From the NCBI GenBank assembly GCA_031278025.1, contig JAITLF010000365.1, positions 1 to 17,534 on the forward strand: a stretch of DNA of 17,534 nt, read 5' to 3'. The DNA is from Treponema sp. (GTDB taxonomy: Bacteria; Spirochaetota; Spirochaetia; Treponematales; Breznakiellaceae). The notes beneath the pieces are model-generated. The model saw only the letters and a program-made list of their open reading frames with translations, was not told the origin of the DNA and made no database searches. The position numbers were made by a program, and so were the translations under genes. How positions within the stretch are numbered: the stretch's first letter is position 1; each line of letters starts with the position of its first letter. Shown here piece after piece: positions 7,709 through 15,669 of this stretch.

Positions 7709-8548
7709 TCATTCTTCGTAATCAATATTAACTTTTTCCTCTTCCTCTTCCTCTTCCTCCTCTTCTTCTTCAATATCATCCAGATCCGAGAGGCTTCCCG
7801 CAGTTTCGTCATCAAATAATTCTTCTTCCCCGTCCTCTGCTTCTTCATAGAACAGGATACGGGAACAGTAGGGACAGAAAACAATTGTTTCTCCCAGCCT
7901 GACTTCATTTGCGAACTGGAGGGGGAGGATCATGTGACAGCCGGTGCAGACACCTCTACGGATAGCGACTATACCCCGACCCATTTTGTTACGGATGATA
8001 CGCTCAAATTTGAAGAGGACTTCCGGGTCGAGATCGTGGGTCAAAATCTGTTCCTCTTCTTCCAGAGCTTTGATCTGCCCCTCTTTTCCCGCGATATCCG
8101 TCTCAATTCCCGCCCGTTGTTCGGTCAGTTCCTGTTCCTGCTGATCGATAAGGTCGGCGCTCTGCTTCATCTGCTCGTCGAGTTCCGCCAAAATTCGTCC
8201 TTCCCGTTGCATGTCCCTCCGATACTGCTGTTCCTTCTCGGTGGTATCCCGGATTTCTTTATCAAGGGCTTCGTATTCCCGTTGGGTATTGATGGAATCC
8301 ATGTTCTTTTCGGCCTTTTCCCGGACCAGTTCCGCTTCCGAGAGGAGTTCTCGGAATTTTATTTCTGAGGCTCGGGCTTTTTCGTATCCCAGGTTATAAT
8401 CAATAAACGACTTTTTGAGCCGAGTCAGCATTTCTTCCCGGGTCGTTAAAAGCTTAGGAATTTCCTGAATTTCCTGTTCCAACGCGATTTTTTGAGAAAG
8501 TACGTCTTGAAGGTTCCGCAACTTCTCAAAAACTTGTTCCATTTCCAT
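7709..8548 (-). CDS. Coiled-coil protein with C4 zinc ribbon
   Basis: This 279-residue protein has a long charged coiled coil from about residue 5 to 175, then a zinc ribbon with CTGC (C201, C204) and CPYC (C225, C228). It matches the C4-type zinc-ribbon family often annotated as putative nucleic-acid-binding protein (PF02591 type). The C-terminal tail is very acidic, with a run of twelve glutamates at about residues 260-271. The start has a strong GGGGGAG site that overlaps the rpoD stop region, 9 nt away. Its conserved place behind rpoD in treponemes suggests a housekeeping role, but no function is established that I can name. It runs directly into rnpB. Confidence 0.88.
   Translation of the reverse strand: MEMEQVFEKLRNLQDVLSQKIALEQEIQEIPKLLTTREEMLTRLKKSFIDYNLGYEKARASEIKFRELLSEAELVREKAEKNMDSINTQREYEALDKEIRDTTEKEQQYRRDMQREGRILAELDEQMKQSADLIDQQEQELTEQRAGIETDIAGKEGQIKALEEEEQILTHDLDPEVLFKFERIIRNKMGRGIVAIRRGVCTGCHMILPLQFANEVRLGETIVFCPYCSRILFYEEAEDGEEELFDDETAGSLSDLDDIEEEEEEEEEEEEKVNIDYEE
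7735..7771 (-). repeat. Short hexamer and triplet repeat encoding a Glu run
   Basis: On the plus strand TCCTCT is repeated three times and then degenerates into TCC/TCT triplets, encoding the glutamate run near the C-terminus of the zinc-ribbon protein. Unit changes of 6 or 3 nt keep the frame, so slippage here would alter tail length rather than switch the gene off. Confidence 0.7.
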
Positions 8549-8557
8549 ACACTCCCC

Positions 8558-10330
8558 CTAATGGTCCAGATAATCTTTTAATTTGCGGCTTCGTCTGGGA
8601 TGCCTGAGCCGCCTAAGGGCCTTAGCTTCTATCTGCCGTATCCGTTCCCTGGTTACGTTAAAATAAAGACCGACTTCTTCCAGGGTCAGAGAATACCCAT
8701 CTTTCAAACCAAACCGTAGTTCCAGCACTTCCTGCTCCCGGGCGGGTAGAGAAGAAAGCACCTGGGAAAGATTTTCCTGCAGGATGGTAAAGGCGGTCTG
8801 GTTGGCGGGGTTTTCTACATCCTTATCCTCAATGAAGTCCCCTAAAAGAGAATCTTCCTCTTCCCCTATGGGGGTCTCAAGACTAATGGGTTCTCGGGCC
8901 ACGTTCTTGACCTGCTTGACCCGCTGGGCAGTCCAACCCAGACGTTCGGCAATCTCCTCATCCACAGGCTCCCGGCCAAGAACCTGCATGAGCTGCCGGG
9001 ATTCCCGGGTTACCTTGTTGATCTGCTCTATCATGTGGACCGGCACCCGGATGGTCCGGGCCTGATCTGAAATGGATCGAGTAATGGCCTGCCTGATCCA
9101 CCAGGTCGCGTAGGTGGAAAACTTAAAGCCCTTTTGGTACTCGAATTTTTCCACCGCCTTTATAAGACCGATATTCCCTTCCTGCACCAGGTCGAAGAAA
9201 TGAAGCCCTCGGTTCGTGTACTTCTTGGCGATGGATACTACCAGGCGGAGATTTGCCTTGATAAGCCGGTCCTTGGCGTTTTTCATCATCCCCCGTCCAC
9301 GGCTTATCTCCTTGGCCATCAGATTGATATTCTCCACGGATTCCTCAAAATCGACTTCCATGTTCCGCAGTTTTTTCTCCGTCACTTGGATATGCCGAAT
9401 GAGTTCCTTGATCTCATCGGAGCTGAGTTCCAGTTCGCTTTCCAGACGTTCCCGCTCTTCCCTGGTGGTAAGCCCTCGGCCCAGAGTCCTCAGTTCCTTG
9501 AGAGAACCGACCCTCAGCCGCTTTTCGATCCGTTCCTGTTCCTTCTTGAACCGCTTGATCTTCTTCGCCGCCTGGACAAATTTTTCGGAAAATCCGGTAA
9601 TCTCATCGGGGTGAATCTCAGCACCCTCAATAACCGAAAGAATATGCGCCCTGATCTCGTTCAATTCCGAGTCGGTGAAGAAGTTCCCCCCCCGGTTGAT
9701 GAGGCGCCGCTTGATTTCTATGTAGTTCTTGAGGTCTCCCCCGATAAGCCTGAGGGGTTCCTTGTAAAACTGGTTGAGCCTGCGGCGCTCGGTCATGTAC
9801 TCAGTGATTTCTTTCTTGGAGAAATTGAGTTCCCGAGGGTCCTTCTTGGAGAAGGCCCTGCTGGCGATGTGATAAAATTCCGGAATTATCATCCCCGATT
9901 TTTTTATCACGTTCTTGATGATGTTCTCCCCGTCTTCCATTTGCTTGGAGAGTTCTATTTCTTGTCCCGCCGTCAGAAGATTTTCCCGGCCTATCTCCCT
10001 CAGATAAAGCCTGATGGGATCGTCCACCGAAGATTCTTTGTCGTTGTATACCAGGCGCTTCTTTTCGGTATCCGAGGCTTTCCGGCGATCTCCCTCGCTT
10101 TCATCTTCCCCCGAAGCTTCTTCTTCGATCATCTGAACGTTATTGACTTCAAGCAAGACAAGAACCTGCTCGATCTTATCGGTATTGGCAATATGTTCAG
10201 GCAAAAAATCGGAAAGTTCATCGTAAGAAAGACTTTTCTTCACCTTGGCATATTCGATAAGCTTCAGAACAGTGGGATCCAGCGCCATATCATCCGGCGA
10301 CGCCATATCTGGCGTGGTCAAATCTGTCAT
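8558..10330 (-). CDS. rpoD: RNA polymerase primary sigma factor (sigma-70, RpoD/SigA)
   Basis: This is the housekeeping sigma factor that directs core RNA polymerase to -35/-10 promoters. The 590-residue product has region 1.1 at the N-terminus, region 1.2 starting [11 protein letters not shown] (about 104-135), a long non-conserved region (about 140-340), region 2 with [12 protein letters not shown] and [18 protein letters not shown] (about 360-425), region 3, and region 4 with the recognition helix [20 protein letters not shown] (about 559-578). It overlaps the dnaG stop by 4 nt (ATGA), so the two are coupled, as in the classic macromolecular synthesis operon. Length and domains are normal for a group 1 sigma with a long non-conserved region. 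Confidence 0.98.
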   Translation of the reverse strand: MTDLTTPDMASPDDMALDPTVLKLIEYAKVKKSLSYDELSDFLPEHIANTDKIEQVLVLLEVNNVQMIEEEASGEDESEGDRRKASDTEKKRLVYNDKESSVDDPIRLYLREIGRENLLTAGQEIELSKQMEDGENIIKNVIKKSGMIIPEFYHIASRAFSKKDPRELNFSKKEITEYMTERRRLNQFYKEPLRLIGGDLKNYIEIKRRLINRGGNFFTDSELNEIRAHILSVIEGAEIHPDEITGFSEKFVQAAKKIKRFKKEQERIEKRLRVGSLKELRTLGRGLTTREERERLESELELSSDEIKELIRHIQVTEKKLRNMEVDFEESVENINLMAKEISRGRGMMKNAKDRLIKANLRLVVSIAKKYTNRGLHFFDLVQEGNIGLIKAVEKFEYQKGFKFSTYATWWIRQAITRSISDQARTIRVPVHMIEQINKVTRESRQLMQVLGREPVDEEIAERLGWTAQRVKQVKNVAREPISLETPIGEEEDSLLGDFIEDKDVENPANQTAFTILQENLSQVLSSLPAREQEVLELRFGLKDGYSLTLEEVGLYFNVTRERIRQIEAKALRRLRHPRRSRKLKDYLDH

Positions 10331-12183
10331 TGGTTAGCTTCCTTCAGCCTGAGTAATTCGGTATCAACGTACACTTTTTCCGCATAGAGATCCTCCTGCC
10401 CCCTGCTCGTATCTCCGCGTTTTTGAGTCTCTATTTCACGAGTGATTTCGCGCTGTCTGCGCTCTAGCCGCTTCTGCTGCATCCGTTTCATGCTTTCCTC
10501 AAACAGCAGTTCCGGGTTTTGAGAAAAAGCCTGGGAAGCGGCCTGCTTAATGACAAAATTACGCAACGCCTTATCCTGTATACGGGTCAGCAGATCATCC
10601 ATTCCCGGCGCATCGTTTCTAAACCATTCCTCCAGCGCGATAAAGAGTTCCTTAGCCCGGGGATCATCAATTTCCGCTATAGGTAATACTGATGAAAGAA
10701 ATGCCCGCAATTTTGGGTACCAGTCAGGATTTACCAAAATCGCGGTGAGTAAAAAAAGTTCGTCGTTCATGAGAACCGGTTTTGCCTGGGGGGGCGGGGC
10801 ATCTTTGGGAACAGTTACCCGACTCTGGCCGTCCGCTCGGCCATATTTTCTAAAATCCGCCTGTACCGCCTGTCGTTCAACCTCAAAGGCATCCGCGATG
10901 TCCTCTATGCAGGTGCTTTTTGAAACTTCTGAATTTATGACTTCTACATAGGGGAACATAAAATTTACCGCTTTGGCTTTCCCCTCAGCGCCGGAAGAAT
11001 CAAAAAGAACTTTTGCGCGACTCACAAGATACTCAAAATCAAGTATACAACATTTCGCGCTCTTTTGCAAGGCAAGAGGCCCTTTTTCTTTTAAAATATC
11101 CGCAGGATCCTTAAAAAAAGACGGCGAGGCCGGGTCTTCGGACAGCCCCTGACCGGGAACGGCGACGAACGCGGACAAGCCGCTCTTCCGGCAGGTAAGA
11201 ATGGCTTTGATCGCCGCGTCCTGACCGGCCTTGTCGGCGTCAAAGAGGAGGATTACCCGGTCCGCCCACTGCCTGAGGAGTTTGGCCTGGTCTTCGGTAA
11301 CCGCCGTACCCAGGGGGGCTACGGCGTTGGCGATCCCCGCCTGATGGAGGGCGATGACGTCCATGTAGCCTTCCGCGAGATAGGCCTCCCTAGTCCGGCG
11401 TATCTCCGCCTTTGCCTGATCAATGGCAAAAAGAGTCTGGCCTTTTTTGTAGATCCCCGATTCCAAGGAATTGATGTATTTGGGGCTTTCCACGGCACTC
11501 TCTTCTCCCGGCGCCACCAGGAACCGGGCGCCGAAGGCGACGGTCCTCCCCTGGCGGTCGGCAATGGGGAACATGAGGCGGCCTGAAAAAAAGGACGACC
11601 GGGGGTATTTGGGGGAAAAGAGGCCCGATGCGGCAAGAAATTCAGGAGAATAACCTTTGCCGGTCAGGAAGGCAAAAAGCCAGGACCGGTCCCGGGGAGT
11701 GTAGCCCAGGCGAAACCGTTCTATCAGTTCTCCGCTGACACCCCGGTTGACGATATAGTCCAGCGCCGGCTTCCCTTCCCTGGTTTTCATAAGCCAATGG
11801 TGGAAGCTCCCGGCTACCCGCTGATAGAGGTCGTAGAGTTCCTCTTTCCTGATGGCGTTCTCCCGTTCTCCCTTGTTGTCCCGAAAACCGTCGTAGATCA
11901 CCTCAACCCCTGAACGTTTAGCCAGCGTTTCCACCGCTTCGGGAAATGAGAGCTTCTCCATCTCCATAATGAAACTGATTACCGTGCCTCCCTTATGGCA
12001 GCCGAAACAGTAGTAGAGCTTCCGTTCCGGGTCCACGGTAAAGGACGCAGTCTTTTCGTTGTGAAACGGGCAACAACCCCAAAACCGGCCGCCCCGCTTT
12101 TCCAGGCGGACATACTCGGTTACCACAGCTACGGCGTCCAGTTTATCGTTTATCTCTTTCACGGTTATTTCGGAGATCCTCAT
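10327..12183 (-). CDS. dnaG: DNA primase
   Basis: DnaG makes the RNA primers for replication. The 618-residue product has an N-terminal CHC2 zinc finger (C38, H41, C59, C62), the RNA polymerase domain with a TOPRIM core carrying EGYMD (271-275) and FDADKAG (314-320), and a divergent C-terminal helicase-binding region (about 430-618). The start at 12183 shares one base with the mltG stop (TGATG), and the stop overlaps rpoD by 4 nt, giving tight coupling. No key residue is missing. Confidence 0.98.
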   Translation of the reverse strand: MRISEITVKEINDKLDAVAVVTEYVRLEKRGGRFWGCCPFHNEKTASFTVDPERKLYYCFGCHKGGTVISFIMEMEKLSFPEAVETLAKRSGVEVIYDGFRDNKGERENAIRKEELYDLYQRVAGSFHHWLMKTREGKPALDYIVNRGVSGELIERFRLGYTPRDRSWLFAFLTGKGYSPEFLAASGLFSPKYPRSSFFSGRLMFPIADRQGRTVAFGARFLVAPGEESAVESPKYINSLESGIYKKGQTLFAIDQAKAEIRRTREAYLAEGYMDVIALHQAGIANAVAPLGTAVTEDQAKLLRQWADRVILLFDADKAGQDAAIKAILTCRKSGLSAFVAVPGQGLSEDPASPSFFKDPADILKEKGPLALQKSAKCCILDFEYLVSRAKVLFDSSGAEGKAKAVNFMFPYVEVINSEVSKSTCIEDIADAFEVERQAVQADFRKYGRADGQSRVTVPKDAPPPQAKPVLMNDELFLLTAILVNPDWYPKLRAFLSSVLPIAEIDDPRAKELFIALEEWFRNDAPGMDDLLTRIQDKALRNFVIKQAASQAFSQNPELLFEESMKRMQQKRLERRQREITREIETQKRGDTSRGQEDLYAEKVYVDTELLRLKEANQ

Positions 12184-13343
12184 CAGAGGCCTCTCCCTTT
12201 GACGTACAGAACACCGGCGCGTATGTGTTCGTCAAAGGTCCGGGAAAAGTAATGACGGCCCGCCGCCGGGTCCACCAGGCGGAAATACAGGTACTCGCTG
12301 GAATCCGGGTAAAACACGGCTTTCAGGGCCACCGGGCCGGGGGCGGAAATGGGCCCCGGAGGAAGCCCCGACCTGATATAGGTATTGTAAGGATCCCGTA
12401 TTTGGATGTCCCGGTCATACAGCACCGAGGGATGAGGTTTCCCCTGAATCTCGGTGATCACGTATTCCACGGTGGCGCAGGATTGGAGGGCCATACCGAT
12501 TTTAAGCCGGTTATAGAACACCCCGGCCATGATGGGGGCCTCGTCGTCCGCCCGGTATTCCCGTTCAACAATGGAGGCCAGGATGATCCGGTTGTTGAGT
12601 TCTTCCGGGCTCAGGCTCAGGGCGTCTTCCGCGATTTCCTCTAGACGCCGAAAAAAAGTATCCGCCAGGATCCGCACAACTTGGGGAGCGCGATAGGCGG
12701 CGGGAAAGAGGTAGGTATCCGGATAGAGGTAGCCTTCCATGGTTTTCCCCGGGATGCGGTATTCGTCCAAGATACGCTGATCTGAAGCGGCGTCGAGAAA
12801 GGCCGCGCCATTGCAGATGTCCGCGTCCTCCAGGATTTGGGCGATTTTCTTGAGGGTTACCCCTTCGGGAACGGTTACCCTGGTGAGGAGTTGTTGTCCG
12901 GAAATCAAAATAGCCCGGATCCCCAGTTGTGTCGCCGGGATGCTGATCCGGTAAGTCCCGGTCTTGATGTACTCCCGATTCAGCCGGGAAACGAGGTTCC
13001 AGAAGTACCGGGTCCTGATAATCCCCGCGTTTTCCAGCCGCCGGCCAACCGAAATTGCGCTTTCCCCGTTACGAATCTCAATATACATCGTACCATCCCC
13101 GTAAATACGGAGGGCATCGCCCAGGAACTCCGCCGGGCTGTCCGGCGGGGAGTTGCAATACACAAAGGCCCCAACCACCATGCCGCTTATAAGAATCGCG
13201 GTAACGATAAGAACGCTCAGAACCTTACAGACCGCCCGAATGCCCTTCAGGACCGGCCCTCCCCTTTGCAGGGGATCCTGGGACGGGTGTTGTTCTTTCG
13301 ACGATTTCCGTCCAGGAAGGGTATGGGACGCTTTCCGCGTCAT
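12183..13343 (-). CDS. mltG: MltG, endolytic murein transglycosylase
   Basis: MltG cleaves nascent glycan strands at the membrane and is thought to set strand length. The 386-residue product has a basic cytoplasmic tail, one membrane span at about residues 36-62, and the YceG/MltG domain. Family landmarks are EGYLYPDTY at 203-211, the catalytic-glutamate segment ASIVERE with E260, and AGVFYNRLKIGMALQ (273-287). The ATG overlaps the preceding small gene by 4 nt (ATGA). The N-terminal tail of about 35 residues is longer than in E. coli. Its location links wall processing with dnaG-rpoD, as in T. pallidum. Confidence 0.95.
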   Translation of the reverse strand: MTRKASHTLPGRKSSKEQHPSQDPLQRGGPVLKGIRAVCKVLSVLIVTAILISGMVVGAFVYCNSPPDSPAEFLGDALRIYGDGTMYIEIRNGESAISVGRRLENAGIIRTRYFWNLVSRLNREYIKTGTYRISIPATQLGIRAILISGQQLLTRVTVPEGVTLKKIAQILEDADICNGAAFLDAASDQRILDEYRIPGKTMEGYLYPDTYLFPAAYRAPQVVRILADTFFRRLEEIAEDALSLSPEELNNRIILASIVEREYRADDEAPIMAGVFYNRLKIGMALQSCATVEYVITEIQGKPHPSVLYDRDIQIRDPYNTYIRSGLPPGPISAPGPVALKAVFYPDSSEYLYFRLVDPAAGRHYFSRTFDEHIRAGVLYVKGRGL

Positions 13344-13558
13344 CGGCCCTCTCCCTCCCCTTTAACACGGCTGCCGGAAACAACCATGAGGTTTTCAACC
13401 TCCTCCACGGTAAGATATTCGTAAAGGACTTTTTCCAGCTTCGTAAGTACCTGACGCTCCGCTGGAGTCATCGTATACTCGTCCCTTTTGATCCGGGGAA
13501 ATATGGCCAGGAGTTCCCCAATGCCGATAAATACCCCCGCGTCCTGTGGATACCTCAT
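13340..13558 (-). CDS. Small conserved-looking protein of unknown function (72 aa)
   Basis: The frame sits 4 nt after the MBL-fold gene and overlaps mltG by 4 nt, which strongly suggests a real operon gene. The product begins MRYPQDAGVFIGIGELLAIF and has a charged, probably helical middle (TPAERQVLTKLEKVLYEYLT) and a basic, glycine-rich tail. No catalytic motif, signal peptide or clear membrane span is visible. There is no strong ribosome-binding site close to the ATG, so it may depend on coupling with the gene before it. I do not recognise a family. Confidence 0.75.
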   Translation of the reverse strand: MRYPQDAGVFIGIGELLAIFPRIKRDEYTMTPAERQVLTKLEKVLYEYLTVEEVENLMVVSGSRVKGEGEGR

Positions 13559-13562
13559 AGTT

Positions 13563-14504
13563 TTATAATGCTATCTCCAATCCTTCCATGGCAAGAGATA
13601 TTTTGATCCCCACTATGTTCATGCGTTCCAAATACCACCGAGCCGACTGGAGTATGTGGGACAACTTCTTATCGTCATAGGCCGGATCGTGATGAAAGAG
13701 GACCAGGTGCTTTATCGCCCAATTAGCCGCGAAATCCACCGCCATGCTGAAGGCGCTATGGCCCCAGTTGTATATTTCAATCGCTTCGCCCAGGGTATAC
13801 TGGGAATCCAGAACGATGAGGTCGGCATCCCGGAAAAAGGCGGTGTTCTCTTCATTCGGCATGAAATCCGCGGCGGATAATTCCGCATCCGTGGCATAGA
13901 TAATCCGCTGTTTGCCGTCGTCAAGGCAGTACGCATAGGAATCCCCCGGATGGTGCATCTTCCGGTAGGTTATGGTTATTCCGTTCAGAGTGATGGGGTT
14001 TTGTACCTGGTGAAAGCGCTTTTCGGCCCCGCAGGATTCCAGGGTCACCGGGAAGTACGGACTCCTCATTTGCCTGCTCAAGAGCACTTCCAAATCGGGT
14101 TTGGGGGAATAAAAATCAATGCATACCGCCGGATTATAGGCGGGATCGAAAAAGGGCAAACCCTGGATATGATCCCAATGGAAGTGGGAAAAAAAAAGAT
14201 GGTAGCGGACAGGTTTTTGACTTTCCTTGGCAACGGCGTTTGCCAGCTCCCGTAGCCCTGACCCAGCGTCAAATATGATCCATTCCTTGAAATCGTCATG
14301 GTGAACCGAAATACAGGGCGTGTTACCCCCTATGGTGCCGAACAGCCAAGATGGTAGGCTTGCCAGGAACCGCTCCCTGCTGACCTGATTTTCTATATCC
14401 TTGGGGGTAAGGCGCTCAATGATCGCGGAAACCTTACTTTTTATTTGCTCAGGCAACAGCGGAGCCGGCAGTGAACCGCAGACACCCCAAAAACGAATAC
14501 GCAT
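13563..14504 (-). CDS. MBL-fold metallohydrolase
   Basis: This 313-residue protein has the metallo-beta-lactamase fold motifs: FDAGSG at 78-83, the metal-binding HFHWDH at 107-112, HH at 184-185, D206 in YATDAE, and a late FHHDP near residue 270. The set would bind two metal ions and hydrolyse an ester or phosphodiester. It starts MRIRFWGVCGS, resembling the phosphodiesterase-like or tRNase Z-like branch of the superfamily, but the substrate cannot be read from the sequence. The start is supported by GAGGGAG 4-5 nt upstream. It follows the YkgJ-type gene after 109 nt and is probably in the same transcript. Confidence 0.9.
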   Translation of the reverse strand: MRIRFWGVCGSLPAPLLPEQIKSKVSAIIERLTPKDIENQVSRERFLASLPSWLFGTIGGNTPCISVHHDDFKEWIIFDAGSGLRELANAVAKESQKPVRYHLFFSHFHWDHIQGLPFFDPAYNPAVCIDFYSPKPDLEVLLSRQMRSPYFPVTLESCGAEKRFHQVQNPITLNGITITYRKMHHPGDSYAYCLDDGKQRIIYATDAELSAADFMPNEENTAFFRDADLIVLDSQYTLGEAIEIYNWGHSAFSMAVDFAANWAIKHLVLFHHDPAYDDKKLSHILQSARWYLERMNIVGIKISLAMEGLEIAL

Positions 14505-14514
14505 GACTCCCTCT

Positions 14515-14613
14515 TCAATTTGACTTCCTCAGGACTTTCTCTTCAATTCCCCGCAGAACGGATCCCGCAGTATGTTGTTCCGTAAGCGCCTGTTGCAGCC
14601 GGCCCTGCGCACA
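14515..14613 (-). other. In-frame open extension after the YkgJ-type stop codon
   Basis: Directly after the TGA of the YkgJ-type gene the same frame continues for 32 sense codons: C A Q G R L, then QQALTEQHTAGSVLRGIEEK, then V L R K S N, ending at TGA 14515-14517. The composition is helical and charged like the preceding C-terminus. It may be the former tail cut off by a nonsense mutation, a readthrough product, or chance. It fills most of the 109-nt gap to the MBL gene. Confidence 0.35.
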
Positions 14614-15087
14614 TCAGATCGCCTTTTCTATAACAGGATCTGCCTGCCGCTCCTTCAATCGCGATTCAATATACGAACGGTCACACCGTTTACCCTTCCC
14701 TATGCCCGGGCAGGACCGCCCGGCGTTATCCCAGGCTTCCCTGGACGAAAGGATATCCGGCCAAAACGGAAACATTCTACACTGTTTGGGCCGTCCTGGG
14801 TAAACCGTACAGCCCTTTTTCCAGAAGATACAATCATAGTTGGCTTTTTCGTTAAGGGAAAGCCGCGCTTTACCTTCGTATCCGTTTATCCACCGGCAAT
14901 ACGCCACTATAAACCCAGTATAATCCATGCTCAGGAAGCTTGCCAGAATATCTACGTCTGTTTTTGAAAGGAATACATAACCCGGCTCGAACCGGCAACA
15001 GACTGAACAGCGGGTACAGGAAAAACAAAGCCCCTGGACATAAAAGGAATCGTCCGGCATAGCGTTACCCGTAAAGGAACCCTTCAT
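14614..15087 (-). CDS. YkgJ-type cysteine-cluster (zinc/iron-chelating) protein
   Basis: The 157-residue product carries the N-terminal CxxCxxCxxCC pattern (C21, C24, C27, C30, C31), then C86, C93, C103 in a GRPKQCRMFPFWP context, and C126 in SCPGIG. This is the layout of the YkgJ/PF03692 family, predicted to bind zinc or an iron-sulphur cluster; the biochemical role is unknown. A promoter at 15106-15134 fits the ATG at 15087 with a short leader; an internal ATG at 15060 is an alternative. The gene ends at a TGA (14614-14616). After it the same frame stays open for 32 more codons to a TGA at 14515, with protein-like content (RLQQALTEQHTAGSVLRGIE), so the original protein may have been longer. 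Confidence 0.88.
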   Translation of the reverse strand: MKGSFTGNAMPDDSFYVQGLCFSCTRCSVCCRFEPGYVFLSKTDVDILASFLSMDYTGFIVAYCRWINGYEGKARLSLNEKANYDCIFWKKGCTVYPGRPKQCRMFPFWPDILSSREAWDNAGRSCPGIGKGKRCDRSYIESRLKERQADPVIEKAI

Positions 15088-15105
15088 GGTGTATCATTAC
15101 GGACG

Positions 15106-15134
15106 ACATTACCACAAAATCCCCGGCGTTTCAA
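15106..15134 (-). promoter_or_regulatory. Candidate sigma-70 promoter of the YkgJ-MBL-mltG-dnaG-rpoD operon
   Basis: On the minus strand TTGAAA (15129-15134) and TAATGT (15106-15111) are spaced by exactly 17 nt. Predicted transcription starts near 15099, 12 nt before the ATG at 15087. This is the best promoter match upstream of the whole leftward gene block, which has few gaps after it. It lies about 200 bp from the proposed prophage end. Confidence 0.5.
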
Positions 15135-15330
15135 GCGAATTGAGCTTTTCTGCGGCACAAGACAGCCGGGTCCCCGATCAAAAAACTCAAGGTTACGACC
15201 CGTACACCGCTGCTCTCTACGAGTCGTAAACTCAGGTTTCCGCCTCTCCTACCGCTATCTTCCCGCCTCCTTACACCTCTCTCCGTGTGGGGGGCATGGA
15301 AAATTGGAATTGTACGGGAAGCCTCCGCGA
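15131..15330 (-). pseudogene. Possible truncated host gene tail at the prophage junction
   Basis: On the minus strand one frame is open for 65 codons, from about 15328 to a TGA at 15131-15133; the next stop upstream is at 15341-15343, just inside the proposed prophage end. The tail includes NLSLRLVESSGVRVVTLSFL. It could be the 3' remnant of a gene cut by the insertion. No family is recognised, no start is possible, and an open frame of this length can occur by chance. A terminator-like hairpin at 15193-15229 falls within it, which argues against coding. Confidence 0.22.
15180..15229 (-). terminator. Terminator-like hairpin upstream of the YkgJ promoter
   Basis: On the minus strand TTACGACTCGT pairs with ACGGGTCGTAA (11 bp with one G-T pair) around a 15-nt loop, and six T residues follow 7 nt later (A-run at 15180-15185 on the plus strand). 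It could end a transcription unit that once came from the right, now separated by the prophage. The offset T-run lowers confidence. Confidence 0.35.
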
Positions 15331-15335
15331 TGTCG

Positions 15336-15352
15336 TAAGTCTATATACTGTA
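15336..15352 (+). repeat. Candidate transposase-binding repeat, copy 1
   Basis: TAAGTCTATATACTGTA occurs here and again at 15480-15496 as TAAGTCTTGTTACTGTA, identical except for three central bases. The first copy starts 5 nt inside the proposed phage end, much as the Mu L1 site starts about 5 nt inside attL. A role in end recognition is inference. Confidence 0.4.
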
Positions 15353-15402
15353 AAGAATTAGAGAGAAAAAGGCCGCCGAAAATTCCAAAAATAGCATGCA
15401 AA

Positions 15403-15596
15403 AAAATGCGAAAAAACGCCACAAACTGCGAAAAAGCCGATAATCTTGAAAGAACCGTTTAAGGCCATTTTAGGGGCTTTAAGTCTTGTTACTGTATAGA
15501 CTTAGCTCCGAAGTCCAGGCAAAAAGCCCGGTAAAAATGACCTGAAATGTACCGGAAAGTGCGAAATCAAAAAAATACGATGAAAAAAGAGCGAAA
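15403..15596 (+). repeat. Four copies of an AAANTGCGAAA motif in the left-end region
   Basis: The 11-mer AAANTGCGAAA occurs at 15403-15413, 15423-15433 and 15556-15566, with a one-mismatch copy at 15586-15596, all in the same orientation. The right half of the Mu A binding consensus, as I remember it, is AARYRCGAAAR; the first copy matches it fully and the others miss one position. The left half of the Mu consensus is not evident. Pairs are spaced 20 and 30 bp apart. These may be transposase-binding sites. Confidence 0.45.
15480..15504 (+). repeat. Candidate transposase-binding repeat, copy 2 with inverted half
   Basis: TAAGTCTTGTTACTGTA is a direct copy of the 17-mer at 15336-15352. It runs into TATAGACTTA (15495-15504), which is the reverse complement of the first ten bases of copy 1. 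The segment therefore also forms a 7-bp hairpin (TAAGTCT/AGACTTA). It lies 144 bp inside copy 1. Confidence 0.4.
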
Positions 15597-15629
15597 TTGT
15601 AATATAATTCTATATCATATAAAATGAGA

Positions 15630-15639
15630 AATACTTGAT
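15630..15639 (+). promoter_or_regulatory. Half-operator copy downstream of the repressor gene
   Basis: AATACTTGAT is identical to the right ten bases of the palindrome at 16574-16589. It lies about 30 bp past the repressor stop. It may be a repressor half-site or chance. Confidence 0.25.
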
Positions 15640-15669
15640 TGATCACCCATTCGATTTAAATAGACCCCC

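Noticed and set aside
7282..7731. Several overlapping frames in 7282-7731 on both strands
   Set aside because: The segment is the RNase P RNA gene, fixed by the P4 sequences and the P1 helix.
9134..10387. 417-codon plus-strand frame opposite rpoD
   Set aside because: rpoD on the other strand is certain. This frame is the antisense shadow created by its codon bias, with repeated Phe, His and Leu and no ribosome-binding site.
14560..14616. Selenocysteine insertion at the YkgJ-type TGA
   Set aside because: Only a weak GCGC/GCGC stem lies downstream, not a convincing bacterial SECIS. Kept only as a remote option in the findings.
15121..15660. tRNA gene or CRISPR array in the region next to the prophage
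   Set aside because: No cloverleaf with a T-loop was found, and the repeats present are short, imperfect and irregularly spaced, unlike CRISPR.
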